Source of the DNA: Mnemiopsis leidyi
Lineage: Eukaryota; Ctenophora; Tentaculata; Lobata; Bolinopsidae
Length of the DNA stretch: 30,957 bases
NCBI GenBank assembly: GCA_000226015.1
Contig: JH152763.1
Span: 285,034 to 315,990, forward strand
Reading direction: 5' to 3'
The notes under the pieces were generated by a model that had not been told where the DNA came from, searched no databases, and saw only the letters and a program-made list of their open reading frames with translations. Every line of letters begins with the position of its first letter. Within the stretch, counting starts at the first letter, position 1. A program made the position numbers and the translations under genes. Of this stretch, positions 19,601-29,629 are shown in pieces.

Positions 19601-22600
19601 GAGGACGGTCAGATTTGCGAGAACGACCTGCAGAAGGTAATCCTGTTTCTAGTGCAACCAGCTGTGACAGGGGCCACCCTTACAAGCGATGAGAGGAACC
19701 AAGTAATCAAGAATGTAAGTGTTGTGTTGTTAGTTTGTAGTGGGTACACTCCCTAGTTAGTCCTTTGTAGTGAAATACCTTTGTGTACACACAATCAGTG
19801 TTCAGCATAGTTGCGCAAGTGTACAATGTACACTGTACATTGAGTACACTTTATGTACAGAACTTATTGGTGTCCACGATGTATAAACATTATATACACG
19901 AAATATTAGTGGTATAGTATCTACTGGGTCGTCCCCTTTTGTCTTGGTCCATTTAGAACACTGATTGAGACTTGTCTCAACTTTTCTAATACAGTGAATT
20001 ATATTATCTCGACCTAAAATTGTATTCCATCTGCGTGTACAATCTCACCAACAAAGCCCACGTGTTGGAAGTGAAGTTTAAACTTGGACAAATTAACGGT
20101 TTTTAGATCTTACAAAAGAAATATTGGTTCTTTGGCTGGATAACAGCCCACCGGCACATTGCTACTAAAACCTTTTTGTCTTCGTGCAAATTTTAGATTC
20201 TGTTCATAACTTACCACACTTTAAAATCACATCACCGTGACGGAAATTAATACAAAAATTAATAAAGTTTAATACAAACAGATCTACATTGTTTTCTATA
20301 AATTGTGCGTTACAAACCAAGCTTGTATTTTCCTACATATAAACCTGTTCTGTTGTTATCACTTCACCAAAAACAGGAAATTTGATACGAACAAGATACA
20401 TATCTCAAACACCCGAGACGGTTCTATTCTGTGTACATTGCTATATTGTAGTCTATATTGTAATGTATGGTTATCGTGTGGTGTACAAAGTCTTTGTGTA
20501 ATCTACACACTATTGCTAGCAGAAGAGTTGCCGTGTTTCAAACAAAAAAGAAGAGACGGTACTCACTGAAAAAGAAATAAGTGCCATTGTCAGGAATGTA
20601 CGTATGTGTGTGCTCTTTAGCACTTTCACAATCAAACCAATCATTACTTGATTCTTTTTCCAGCTGGTTCATATTTCTTGATTGCATTAGAGGGATCAGT
20701 ATTATTGAAACCCCCTATTCAAGTTTTCATAGTAATGATGAATGAGCCTGCACTTTGCAACCACACATGGTTTGATACCATGGCTTCTTATCGATTGATT
20801 AATGGTATCTTACTAAATCAATGAAGTTAATCAATATCAATAATTTTTGATAAATCGGCTGCAAAAATTTCCAATAAGTTTGCTTTATTGATCATAAGTT
20901 TTTGATTGATCGTTTTACTTCGAATAAATTACCTAGTTTCAGATAAGCTATTCTAATTGCTGTTAGCTATTTCATAACCTTTCACTATTCTAAAGTTTCT
21001 TATACTCTTATTGTATCAGGAATAGGACATATTATTCCCACCATTAGGACTACAAGTTTCAGCTACAGATTATCTTTGGAGTTGCGAAGTTTCTCGTCTT
21101 CTTCTTTGACAATTTCTCTCTTCTCTTGACAAACTTTTCACGTTATCTTGTACCTTTCTCACAAGCCTTATCTACATTTTAACTTTAATCACAATCCAAC
21201 CCAGAGCCTGATCACGGATGATCAGATTAAAAAATTAGCTCAGAAGGTAAGTTATAAATGTTCTGGAGATGCTTTTCGCAACTACCGTGGCAGCTGATTT
21301 CTAGTTACACTCGAACGTTACTGTGCTCATGACAGCAATAATGCACGGTCAACGGTGGTAAATTCTTATATGTTAACCAATAAAGTGTTCGGATACACCG
21401 GGTATCATTTATTTTCCAGTAATTGATCACCAAGATCTTTGTAGAACTCAAATTGTCATTGTGTTTTTTTTAAACAGAAGATATTATTGATCACTCACTG
21501 TGATGTTTACATCAATGATCAAACTGTAAAATGAACGACGTTTTAATTTTACTCGTGACTGTCTATCGTCGTCGAAAATGTATTATTGTGAGCATGAATT
21601 TTTTGCTAGATAGAAAAGTTTAGATTTCTGAAAACAAGGTTCGCAAAAGAAACAAAGTTTGCAACCTCCACACGTTAATCATCGAGTCAGGAAATCAGGA
21701 ACCGATAGCTTTTTGTCAGCATGTTACCTTGGTTCAATAATTAATAACTGTATCAATTTGATACCTACTGAAATAGTAAACGTTTTACGTTGTTGCTGGT
21801 CAGACTTTGTAAACTTAGTACTACTTAGCTATATTTAGCGTTACGTCAAGCTTACAAAAAGCTGGTAGGTCGGCGCTATGTGCTCTTTATACCCGACATT
21901 TCACTAGGTCTGCCAAAGATAAGAGCTATTGAGCTAATCTTTTCTTCAGTTAAATCTACAATTATTTTGTGAACGCTTCTCCTTACATTCTCTAGCAGTT
22001 GCTAATGTGTGAGATAATTACGGTGTAAACTTCCTTGAAGTACACTCGTCATGATGGATACATGAACTGTTAGTTTGCGTTGTGTAATGATATTGTTTAT
22101 TGCCAACGATATATTATGTTGCTAATTCATAATTGCACAGGTAATCAACGAAATGGACATGGACGACGACGGCTCGATCTCATACCTGGATTTCAAGCAT
22201 GGAATGAGCAAACTTAATGGGTTCGAAGAGTGAGTGAAACTTGTAAATGAATTTTCTGGATGAGCCATTACTATTAACGACCGGATAACATTTGATGACA
22301 TCATTCTTACACTTTCTCATTGCTACTAGTTGGAGCGCGCGTATAAATTACAATTCGAGTTTTCAGCGCAAGATCGAACCACGTACTTATATTATATACG
22401 TTACGTCGCGTAGCTAGAACAGTATTTACGTCTAGCTATCACGTCAAAAGATCGAATATGTTAACTCAAAATTCATCAAAAAAACGCGAACCTTGAACTT
22501 TTTACCGACATTTTATTAATTGCGATTCATTTATAACTTAATATTAATTTTTCTCTGGAATCTAGTGCTGAACCTGACGGGCAGAACAGTTTTAAAACCC

Positions 22601-22703
22601 GCTGAGCGCTGCCGGGTACACTAAGCTGTATCGATCACTGCAGCAGTGCAGAAAATACCTCTAAAGTCCCTGTAATTTCAGGAGTTTCAAAGTTACCCTA
22701 TAA
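16607..22703 (+). CDS. Calcium- and integrin-binding protein (CIB2-like), 7 exons, 189 aa
   Basis: Exons 16607-16692, 16942-17044, 18299-18403, 19301-19343, 19593-19714, 22141-22229 and 22682-22703 join in frame to 189 codons plus stop (CIB family about 187-191). It starts MGQGTSAYDQS, with glycine 2 in a good myristoylation context. Then come DLTYFTKREVLHVHKRFAEL and LPELAANPFKER, both CIB hallmarks. EF3 is DFNEDGQICEND (113-124) and EF4 is DMDDDGSISYLD (159-170); both have calcium ligands at positions 1, 3, 5 and 12. The first two EF-hands look degenerate, as in the family. The 22-nt last exon supplies SFKVTL-stop, matching the family tail. CIB proteins are small calcium/magnesium sensors that bind membrane-protein tails (integrins; TMC channels for CIB2). 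Two extra exons in intron 5 are listed separately. AATAAA at 23018 is a possible polyadenylation signal. Confidence 0.92.
17953..18130. repeat. Imperfect inverted repeat of ~60-bp arms in CIB intron 2
   Basis: The left arm around 17963-18023 (CGTCCTGCCCCAGAACATCG...) matches the reverse complement of about 18058-18124 (CGTTCTGCCCGAGAACATCT...) at roughly 80 percent by eye. Each arm is built from ~20-bp degenerate units with a TTGCCCCA/TGGGGCAA core. Frames open here on the plus strand are by-products of this composition. It is a foldback or MITE-like insertion about 170 bp before exon 3. Confidence 0.65.
18538..18606. mobile_element. 69-bp palindromic mini-element in CIB intron 3
   Basis: The left end CTAGGAACCGACCGG pairs with the right end, whose reverse complement is CTAAGAACTGACCGG (13 of 15 identical). 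The centre has further CCGG/ATCCGG dyads. It looks like a tiny inverted-repeat transposon or the fused ends of a larger one. Confidence 0.5.
19521..19600 (+). repeat. Exact 40-bp tandem duplication copying the CIB exon 5 acceptor
   Basis: The 40-mer beginning ACAAAACATTCCTCATCTCC occurs at 19521-19560 and again, identical, at 19561-19600. It contains the pyrimidine tract, the acceptor AG and the first 8 bases of exon 5. The second acceptor (AG at 19591-19592) gives the correct frame. The first (AG at 19551-19552) would add 40 nt and shift the frame. Confidence 0.93.
19637..19714 (+). other. CIB exon 5 distal part: alternative segment A (26 codons)
   Basis: Within exon 5, CAG AAG is followed by GTAATC, a good internal 5' splice site at 19637. 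The remaining 78 nt (26 codons, phase 0 at both ends) encode the EF3-EF4 linker and the entering helix of EF4, ending LTSDERNQVIKN before GTAAGT. If the internal donor were used, this segment would be skipped and could be replaced by the exon at 20520 or 21205. Its length and sequence fit the ordinary CIB linker, so inclusion is the likely default. Confidence 0.6.
20520..20597 (+). other. CIB alternative exon B (26 codons)
   Basis: After the acceptor CTATTGCTAG, 26 codons run open in phase 0 to AGGAAT followed by the donor GTACGT. It has exactly the length of segment A and ends LTEKEISAIVRN, aligning with LTSDERNQVIKN of segment A without gaps (Leu-Thr, Glu, Ile/Val and the final Asn shared). 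The first half (QKSCRVSNKKEET) is basic and polar, unlike the hydrophobic first half of A. It reads as a duplicated, diverged exon that could replace A. It could instead be a relic or be added to A, since all phases are 0. Confidence 0.65.
21205..21246 (+). other. CIB alternative exon C (14 or 27 codons)
   Basis: Acceptor CCAACCCAG at 21204 leads into 14 codons ending ITDDQIKKLAQK, then donor GTAAGT, all in phase 0. Placed before exon 6 it gives a well-formed EF4 entering helix (KKLAQK-VINEMD), and the spacing from Ile-Thr to the loop equals that of A and B. An alternative acceptor, CTTTCTCACAAG at 21165, would extend the exon to 27 codons in the same frame, close to the 26 codons of A and B. 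Which acceptor is used cannot be decided from sequence alone. Confidence 0.6.
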
Positions 22704-24636
22704 ATGAACGAACTTAACAAAGCTGCTGTTTTACGCTGATGGCATTGTCTCGATGTTCGACCACGAGAAACTGCATGGAAATCAGACTGACCTGTTGCAT
22801 GTGCTATTACAAGGAATTTAAATTCAAATATGATTATTAACGACATTGCTGATTATGATTTACATTAATTAGATTTGTATAATAATGAGTAAAGAGTTGC
22901 AGACTTTGACTTATGGCAATTGGCTACTGAACAATTTTATGCATAAATTGATTTCTTTCAGCAGATTAGCTTTATTTTGACTTGATATTGTCCGTTATCG
23001 AACCAGAATAATATTTGAATAAATTATACTAAATTGAATCTATTGGAAATCTATTGGAAATTTAAATCTATTGGAATAATTGACCTGCATGAATTTGTCT
23101 ATATTGTGAAGAAACTAAAGCTTTTTTCTTAAACTTTGTTAATTTTGTAAATTCGTTCTAATCCTTGAACTAATTGTCTTATTTATCACAACTTTATCCC
23201 ACTTGATAATTTGATATACAATGGTCAACACAAAGCCAGGAGCAGAGTTATTATGCAGAGCTAGTAATGTAGTGCTAATTTGTAATTTACTGGTACAAGG
23301 CGTTAAACCAGGTGAGACTTAAACATCTGATCAGTTTATATAAAAGAATCCCTCATATTAAATGACAGGGCGGTAATTACTTTCAACCTCACTATCCTTT
23401 AAATCATTTATGTTGCAGTTTTAGGGTTTACAGTTGTAGTACTTTCCTAATTTAGCGCATGTTGTAAACTCAGTGTCTGATTAATCTTGTTCAGCAAATT
23501 TGCTGAGGATAAGAACCATTGAAGTGTTGAATGTTGTTTGTTTTGACATATTTGTGTAGCATTATTTGAACAAGCGTTCGTTCACATATTACGTAATTAG
23601 CTAGGGAAAAGGAAGGTAGGTGGTTTTCAAAAAACACGGAGAAAGGAAGTTTCGGCTATGAAACATTTTTTAAATTTTACTCATTTTCTCATTTTTGCCT
23701 GAAAAATTAGTCTCATCATCTTAATGGAATCGGGTAATTTTCGAACCTCCGTAACTGCATACTGTGAAACACCCTAAACCCTAAAATCTTCTAAGCCAAC
23801 CTTGGTTTCGAAATACAAGCGGGGGAGGGAAATAAAGGCCTCCATTACGTTATACGTATTGAGGAGACGACTGATTACAGATTACGGGAGAGGGTAAAAT
23901 TTGTCGAATAACTGTCAAAAAAGTGTTTTTTTTTTCAATAAAGATTTGGTGATGGTTATGGTATAGCTTTAATCCTCGGAATTGGAGCATTTTTATGTTC
24001 ACCAAAATTTGAGTATTATTATGTTTTGCCTTAAAGCTGTACTCGTATACTATACTGGTATAGTTGTACTCCTATAAAATTGTTGCCATATTGAGACGAC
24101 ACATGTGCTCCAGTTTGCTGTTTGTTGCATAACTCGTGCCACCATCATGTTGGCAGTAACATGTAAAAGTGATTGTAGAACAAGCAAGATGAACTATACT
24201 TGTTTGTACACTTTCATTAATATAGTAAAATGGTCACGTGTAATCAACGTTAGAATAGACTTGCTCGGACTAAAGGATTGGGCTGTTTTAGATCTAGATG
24301 TAACCGTGTTTATTCTAGCTATAAATAGATTGTGAAGTAAAATTTAATTATGTTGATATCATGATCAGGTCTCTGCCAAACTCTATGCCAACCGTCAAGA
24401 TAAATGCTGTTGTTTTATTTTGTTGTACCGCAACCTGTACCTTACTATTTACTTTAGCTTAGATAACTTGTTTATGAATTATGATAGGCACTAGAATGGC
24501 CATGACTCTCCGAATCTAACTTCTATGTATTAAAGTTAGTTCCTTCGAATTTGGGAATTTACAACTTAGTTTGTTACTGTAAATGTATTTTATTAAAAAC
24601 TACAGGTAACCAATATTAGCTCTGATCATCTCCACC
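22704..24636. other. AT-rich spacer between CIB and the oxygenase gene
   Basis: It contains the probable CIB 3' UTR (AATAAA at 23018) and a small duplication of ATCTATTGGAAA around 23038-23075. A 76-codon frame at 24105-24335 has no family pattern. A possible 3' splice site (CTACAG at 24600-24605) just before the oxygenase start would allow a 5'-UTR intron, unproven. Nothing else is recognised. Confidence 0.45.
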
Positions 24637-25731
24637 ATGTCTTGTACATCTGGTTCTGAACAACATGAACAGTTGGACCCCGTCACGATATCATTCCATG
24701 ACCTGCAATCTGGGGAAGACCTTAGTGAGAAAATAGAGGAGGCATTTGGGTTTAAAGGACTGGGTCTCATAGTGATAAAGGATTATCCAGAGTTCCAGGC
24801 GAAAAGAGAGAGGATTTTGAGAGCGATCAGAAAGTTTGCTCTTCTGTCAGACGAAGTGAAGGACAAATGTGCGGTACCTCAAGCAAACTACAGTTTTGGG
24901 TGGAGTCATGGCAAGGAAAAGATGAAGAATGGAATTCCGGACTTTGCCAAAGGATCCTACTACGCCCGACCACACGCAGATATTATTACAGATGACGAGG
25001 AGCTGAAAAGGCAATATCCTGAGACTTATCTAGATAATGTGTGGCCGAAAACAGACTGTCCAGAACTGGAGAATGCCTTCAAGGATATGAGTAGAGTACA
25101 GATCGATATGGGCCACCATATATGTAAGTTGTTTGACAGATACTTACACAAACTGACAGGTGGAAAACATAAACTGGATACCTTCTACAACATGCTTAAA
25201 GATTCCGTCGCCTACAAGGGCAGAATGCTGCATTATTTTCCTGTGGAACCCGAACTGAACTCCTCAATAGACGGTTTGTGTGGATGGCATCTGGATCACG
25301 GCTGTATCACTTGCCTTCTCTCTCCTCTCTATTTAGATCTAGAAGGCAATGTTTTGCCAAAACCTAACGAATGTGGACTTTACGTGAAGTCACCTCGAAA
25401 TGGATCAGTTAATAAAGTCGATATTCCCGCTGATTGCCTGGTCATTCAACTGGGAGAATTTTTCCAGATTCTCAGTGGAGGCCTGCTCAGAGCGACGCCG
25501 CATTGCGTGAGGTCGAGTAAGAGTCTAAACATAACAAGGGAGCAGTTGGCTGTGTTTATGGACTGTCCACCGACCCAACTCCTAAAACTCCCGGAGTTCT
25601 CACTGCCTCGAGAGGAGGTGTTTAACACTCCCTTCTTGCCGGACGGTGTTCCCGAGCTGAAATCTAGGATTGTAGGGGCTGAGACCTACAGGGACTTTGC
25701 CAAGAATACCTTTAAAGCTTATTTACAATAG
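24637..25731 (+). CDS. Isopenicillin-N-synthase-like 2-oxoglutarate/Fe(II) oxygenase (364 aa, intronless)
   Basis: The single exon is fully open from ATG (context CCACCATGT) to TAG. It has the two-part architecture of the non-haem Fe(II)/2-oxoglutarate dioxygenase family: an N-terminal part (about 15-140, with GLGLIVIKDYP, typical of the DIOX_N region) and a C-terminal double-stranded beta-helix. The iron facial triad is visible: WHLDHG gives His218 and Asp220, and TPHC gives His289. Arg301 (TREQLAVF) is where the co-substrate-binding Arg of the R-x-S motif belongs, but the Ser is replaced by Gln303. Length and motif order suit the family. Relatives oxidise small molecules in plants, fungi and bacteria, and animal members are mostly uncharacterised, so the substrate is unknown. 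Lack of introns beside intron-rich neighbours suggests retroposition or old transfer. It converges with the kinase gene 437 bp downstream. Confidence 0.9.
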   Translation: MSCTSGSEQHEQLDPVTISFHDLQSGEDLSEKIEEAFGFKGLGLIVIKDYPEFQAKRERILRAIRKFALLSDEVKDKCAVPQANYSFGWSHGKEKMKNGIPDFAKGSYYARPHADIITDDEELKRQYPETYLDNVWPKTDCPELENAFKDMSRVQIDMGHHICKLFDRYLHKLTGGKHKLDTFYNMLKDSVAYKGRMLHYFPVEPELNSSIDGLCGWHLDHGCITCLLSPLYLDLEGNVLPKPNECGLYVKSPRNGSVNKVDIPADCLVIQLGEFFQILSGGLLRATPHCVRSSKSLNITREQLAVFMDCPPTQLLKLPEFSLPREEVFNTPFLPDGVPELKSRIVGAETYRDFAKNTFKAYLQ

Positions 25732-26168
25732 TGCTATAGCCATCTTTTGACTAATATTGAAACGTTCAAGTTTTCATTGCACTGTGATAAGCTATCCATA
25801 TGAATAATGTCCAGATGATAATGGGTTGATACTACTTCAATTTAAGTAGAAATGTAGAAATAAGATAACATTGTATGATCTATAATAATACAATCATTTA
25901 CACAGCAACGAGTTCACCTACTAACTGTTACAAAAATTCGCAAAACAATTTGTCAATGCTACACTAAAACGATCATAAAATTAATAAAAAATAGTCTGAC
26001 TGCACTGGTTAATAAAATGTAAAACGTGAAGGTCTGATTATGTGCTTTGTGTGATTTTATAACTCGTGATCCAGAAAACTAGCATGAACCTCCCTCATCT
26101 GTAGAGTGTAGACAGAGGCTTACTTTATCAAATTCTGGGTTAGAGTCAAACTAAGAATTGATTTTACT
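25732..26168. other. 3' UTR overlap zone of two convergent genes
   Basis: The oxygenase (plus) and the kinase (minus) end towards each other here. AATAAA occurs at 25983 and about 26011 on the plus strand and can serve the oxygenase. No coding frame of interest. Confidence 0.55.
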
Positions 26169-29100
26169 TCATTCCACAGCGATGGCGTCAGCATAGTCTA
26201 TCCTCTCTATTGCTCGCATGATATCTTCTGTCTGAAGCTGAAACCGTCGGTTGATTTCCTGAGCAGAGTTTGCCTGAGCCTCGTTGTTATCACGAATGTT
26301 CATGTTATACCTCATCTCATCGTCCGGGTCAGAGGTGTTGCGGAGAGCATTCATGAGGAAGCGATGTTCCAGGTCGTAGTGCTCCTTTGCGTTCTTCAGT
26401 TCTTCCTCGTGCTGCTCGTTCATGAACTTCAACATCAGGGTCAGCTCCATTTTGTTTAACTTGCTGTAGTAGTTCAGTTTGTTTGAATCGGGGATGGAAC
26501 TTTCGCCGTAGTTCAACATGGCATTTTGAATTGCATCGTATCTGGACATGAAATAGTTTCTCAGCAAGTTGAGTTCGGCGCAATAGTCCATGTCTACTTT
26601 GTCTAGATCTCGCTTCAGCTCCTCCCGAATCTTATCCTCTTTGATTCCCCGCTGATCGATACTATTCCGCCTCGAAAGGTTTGACTGCTGCACCGCCTCC
26701 TCCACCACATCCACGATCAAATCAGGTTCGTTGTCTTTGTAAAAGTCCATGTAAGAAGGAGTGTAGTTTTCCGCCTCCTTGACTTTTACAGTTTTGTCGC
26801 TGTAGAAGTCGGAGTCTTTCCGCGGGACAGAGGGTGATTTAGGAGGGTCTGATTTGAAGTTTTCGGAAGTTTTAGAAAGTCTCGGAACAGCTGAAACTGG
26901 CCCAGGACTAGGCAGGTTAGATTCGACATCGGGAGGATCAGGCAATTTTTTGCTTCCACTGACACTGGGAAGAGCTGTAGGTTTAAAAGCTTCAAAATCA
27001 CCCCTCTTCATGGTATCGCTGTTTGTCTCTGCGAAATACACGTCGGATTCAGTGCTGCTACTCGACCCCCGACTCCTCCTCTTCTCAGAAAGAGAGGCGG
27101 GTCGAGGTTTGTTGGCCGGTGCTGTTTGCTGTACCACGTTGTTCCGTCTTGGGGCAGCTGGGCTTGACCTTGTCTGCCTGACTTCTGGTTTGTTAAGGTT
27201 GTGTTCCGGTTGATGAGGCGGAGCAACCGCTCCTGGATTGAAAAACTCGGAGGTTCTTCTAACGTTGTCTTGATTCTTGGGTGCTTGTGATGGGCTCCAC
27301 ACTAGAGTCCCGCTTTCAGTCCAGTTTCCTTCGTCCAAGGGGATTTCTTCAACCCTTTGATCCGCTGAAGATGGTATTGGTTAGATATAAGACATATGTG
27401 ATGAATCAATATTTGTTCGATTTGTATCGTGAATATTAAACATTCAGCTGTGGTTTCAGCTTTAATGTTTACTTCTAATCGGTTTGGAACTTTGCTTAGC
27501 AGTAAGCTCCACTTTGAGGTCTAGGTCTTAGTTTAAGCTCTAGAAGCTTTATTCTAAGCTGTATGTTAATGGCTTATCCTTAGCTTGCTGCAATTCAAGT
27601 TAATAAATTAAATGCACGCGCGCGAAATTTGTTGCAGTAAGGACAGAAAAAAGTGATTTGATCGTCATAATTGCACCGCGCGTTCCAATAAGTTGATATA
27701 TTCTCTTTAACCCGTGTGTTTTTATTTATCAAGGGATAGCAGGTCGTTGACCATGATGTAAATCACTAACAGGAGTTATTTCAAAACGTTTTGTGAGCCT
27801 GCGCAAAAATAAAAAAAGTTCTTAATCGACAGCGTCAATAAGGGTATAATGGAATAAGGGTATAATGGAATGTGCCCATCCGTCCACGGGCATGCTACTT
27901 TATTACATCTTCAGTATCACGTAGATGATCAGGTTTTCATTACTGCACACCATGCAGTGTTTATCTAAATTAATAAAAGATTTCAAATTTAAATAATGAT
28001 AATGAACGGATCTTTTTATAAAGTTATGTAAATGGGGTATACAGAACTAGAAATTCTGAGGTTAATCGCGAATATATATTTTGAAACCGGCAAGGCACGG
28101 TGAATAAAGCAGGCTCCAGACTCGCTTAAAGCTGCTACAATTCTTGTTCCCACGCAAAATTTTTTTAAATTCCATTCTGAACTACACTGTCCCTTAAGAG
28201 TTCAATTTAAAATTTTAATTTTTTGTTAATGTTACTTGCTGTTGTGTTTCCTAATTGTCGCCCTATCATCAGATTAATTAATCACATACCTATGTACATG
28301 ATTTGAATATACATTCATTATACATTAATTGGCTTAATTTATCCCCGGGTAATATTTGTTTGAAATAATTTTCGGTTTCACGATCACCGGAATGTTAAAT
28401 GCTGCGCTTGTATTTTGCAAAGTATGCAAACACTGCAGAATAAATCTTCAAAACTGCCAAGAATTCGCAAAAACATGTCATTTCGCTATGTGGATTGTGG
28501 CCGCGAACGCTATGAGGTTGCTAAGTGCTAATCAGCTTACACTTATTTCATGACTCTTAGTCGAAGGAAGGTTAAGGTAAAATTCGCAGGTTGATATACC
28601 TTTTGGTTTTGAGGCGGAAGGCTCCGTGTAAAATCTGCTGCTCTGCTGCTGTCTCGACTTGATGAACTTCTGTACTATAGTCTGCATACCCTTGAAATCC
28701 GCTCTGGGGTAGACACAAAATTCTATTATGAAATTTTTGTAGAGAGGCATCTTAAAGATTTATCATATAAGTAGGAATGAAATAGAAAGTTCCGTTTCAA
28801 TTTTTGACAGCCGTTATGGAAACGCTTACTTTTTGACCATTTTCTGAGCCAAAAGCTGGGTAGCAGTCTGTCTGTCATTAGGGTGTTTCTGTAAACAGCA
28901 GGACAGAAATACCTGAAAATTTTTATCGGATTAGGCGTATTTTATGACATTTAGAAAACAAACTGAAACACAAGGATGAGTTTTAAAACTTTATCACTTC
29001 CTCTTGCGCCTGATAGCATAGGACAGACCAAAGGTCAGTTTGGATTTGCTAGTTACTTAAGTAGCCCTGATACAGCCAGGAAAGCCGGCTTGCTCCGAAG

Positions 29101-29629
29101 TGGTTCCTAAGACACTGTGACATTCACACTAAGGTAATGTCAAGATTGGAGCACGTTTATACCTTTACCAGCATGGCATGGGATTGACAAGTGATTGCAG
29201 AAGCCTTAAGGACATTGTTGGGTTCTGTTATTACCTGTCATATCCCACTGAATATTGATACATGTGCACACTCATTTTAAAAGGATAGTGCACTTATTGC
29301 TTTGTACTAGTAGGGAATATGACTGGTATTGCTATTGCTAATGGGTCGCCATTCTTGGTCTAGTGATAGTCTAGCGAATTGTAGGTACTACAATCCAGAA
29401 ATGCTGACAAAAAGTTGTGTAATCAAACGGTAACATTGTAATCTGACCTTGAGATATTTGGACCAAGCATCAGGGTTGAGGAACTCAGGAGCAGGGCGGG
29501 CAGGAATGGTTACCATGACGCGAGAAGGGTGTGTTTCCGCGTAAGGCGGCTGCCGCTCCGCCATCTCAATCACGGTGATTCCCAGGGACCAGATATCTGA
29601 CGCCGTTCTGTAACCTTGCTGGAATTTGT
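26169..29629 (-). CDS. MST/Hippo-like Ste20 kinase, C-terminal part (5' exons not in window)
   Basis: Minus-strand exons 29629-29448, 28912-28830, 28703-28600 and 27364-26169 join in frame (about 520 residues). The first encodes kinase subdomains IX-X: DIWSLGITVIEMAERQPPYA, then HPSRVMVTIPARPAPEF and NPDAWSKYLK, closest by eye to MST1/2. The next encodes CLQKHPNDRQTATQLL, subdomain XI. The large last exon has a proline/serine-rich linker (26760-27340), a long charged coiled-coil stretch (about 26330-26640), and an end whose QEINRRFQ...IMRAIERI aligns with the SARAH helix of MST kinases (EIRQKYQ...ILDAIEAK). SARAH mediates dimerisation and pairing with RASSF and SAV proteins in the Hippo pathway. 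The N-lobe and catalytic loop lie beyond the recognisable exons. The first exon's acceptor could also be at 29618 (57 codons, phase 0). GCK-family alternatives exist. Confidence 0.82.
26178..26275 (-). other. SARAH-like C-terminal helix
   Basis: The last ~35 codons of the kinase form an amphipathic helix with E-I-x-x-(K/R)-(Y/F)-Q spacing and a downstream I-x-x-A-I-E, the pattern at the end of MST1/2. The assignment is by eye; the N-terminal short helix of a full SARAH domain is less clear. Confidence 0.55.
27840..27872. repeat. 16-bp tandem duplication in kinase intron
   Basis: AAGGGTATAATGGAAT occurs twice in tandem within the intron between the last two kinase exons. Confidence 0.65.

Noticed and set aside
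20035-20105. Coding-like stretch NLTNKAHVLEVKFKLGQ in CIB intron 5 as a possible fourth alternative exon
   Set aside because: No good donor follows, the length does not match the 26-codon pattern, and it does not resemble an EF-hand helix.
26854-27213. 119-codon plus-strand frame within the kinase last exon
   Set aside because: Antisense shadow of the serine/proline-rich kinase linker.
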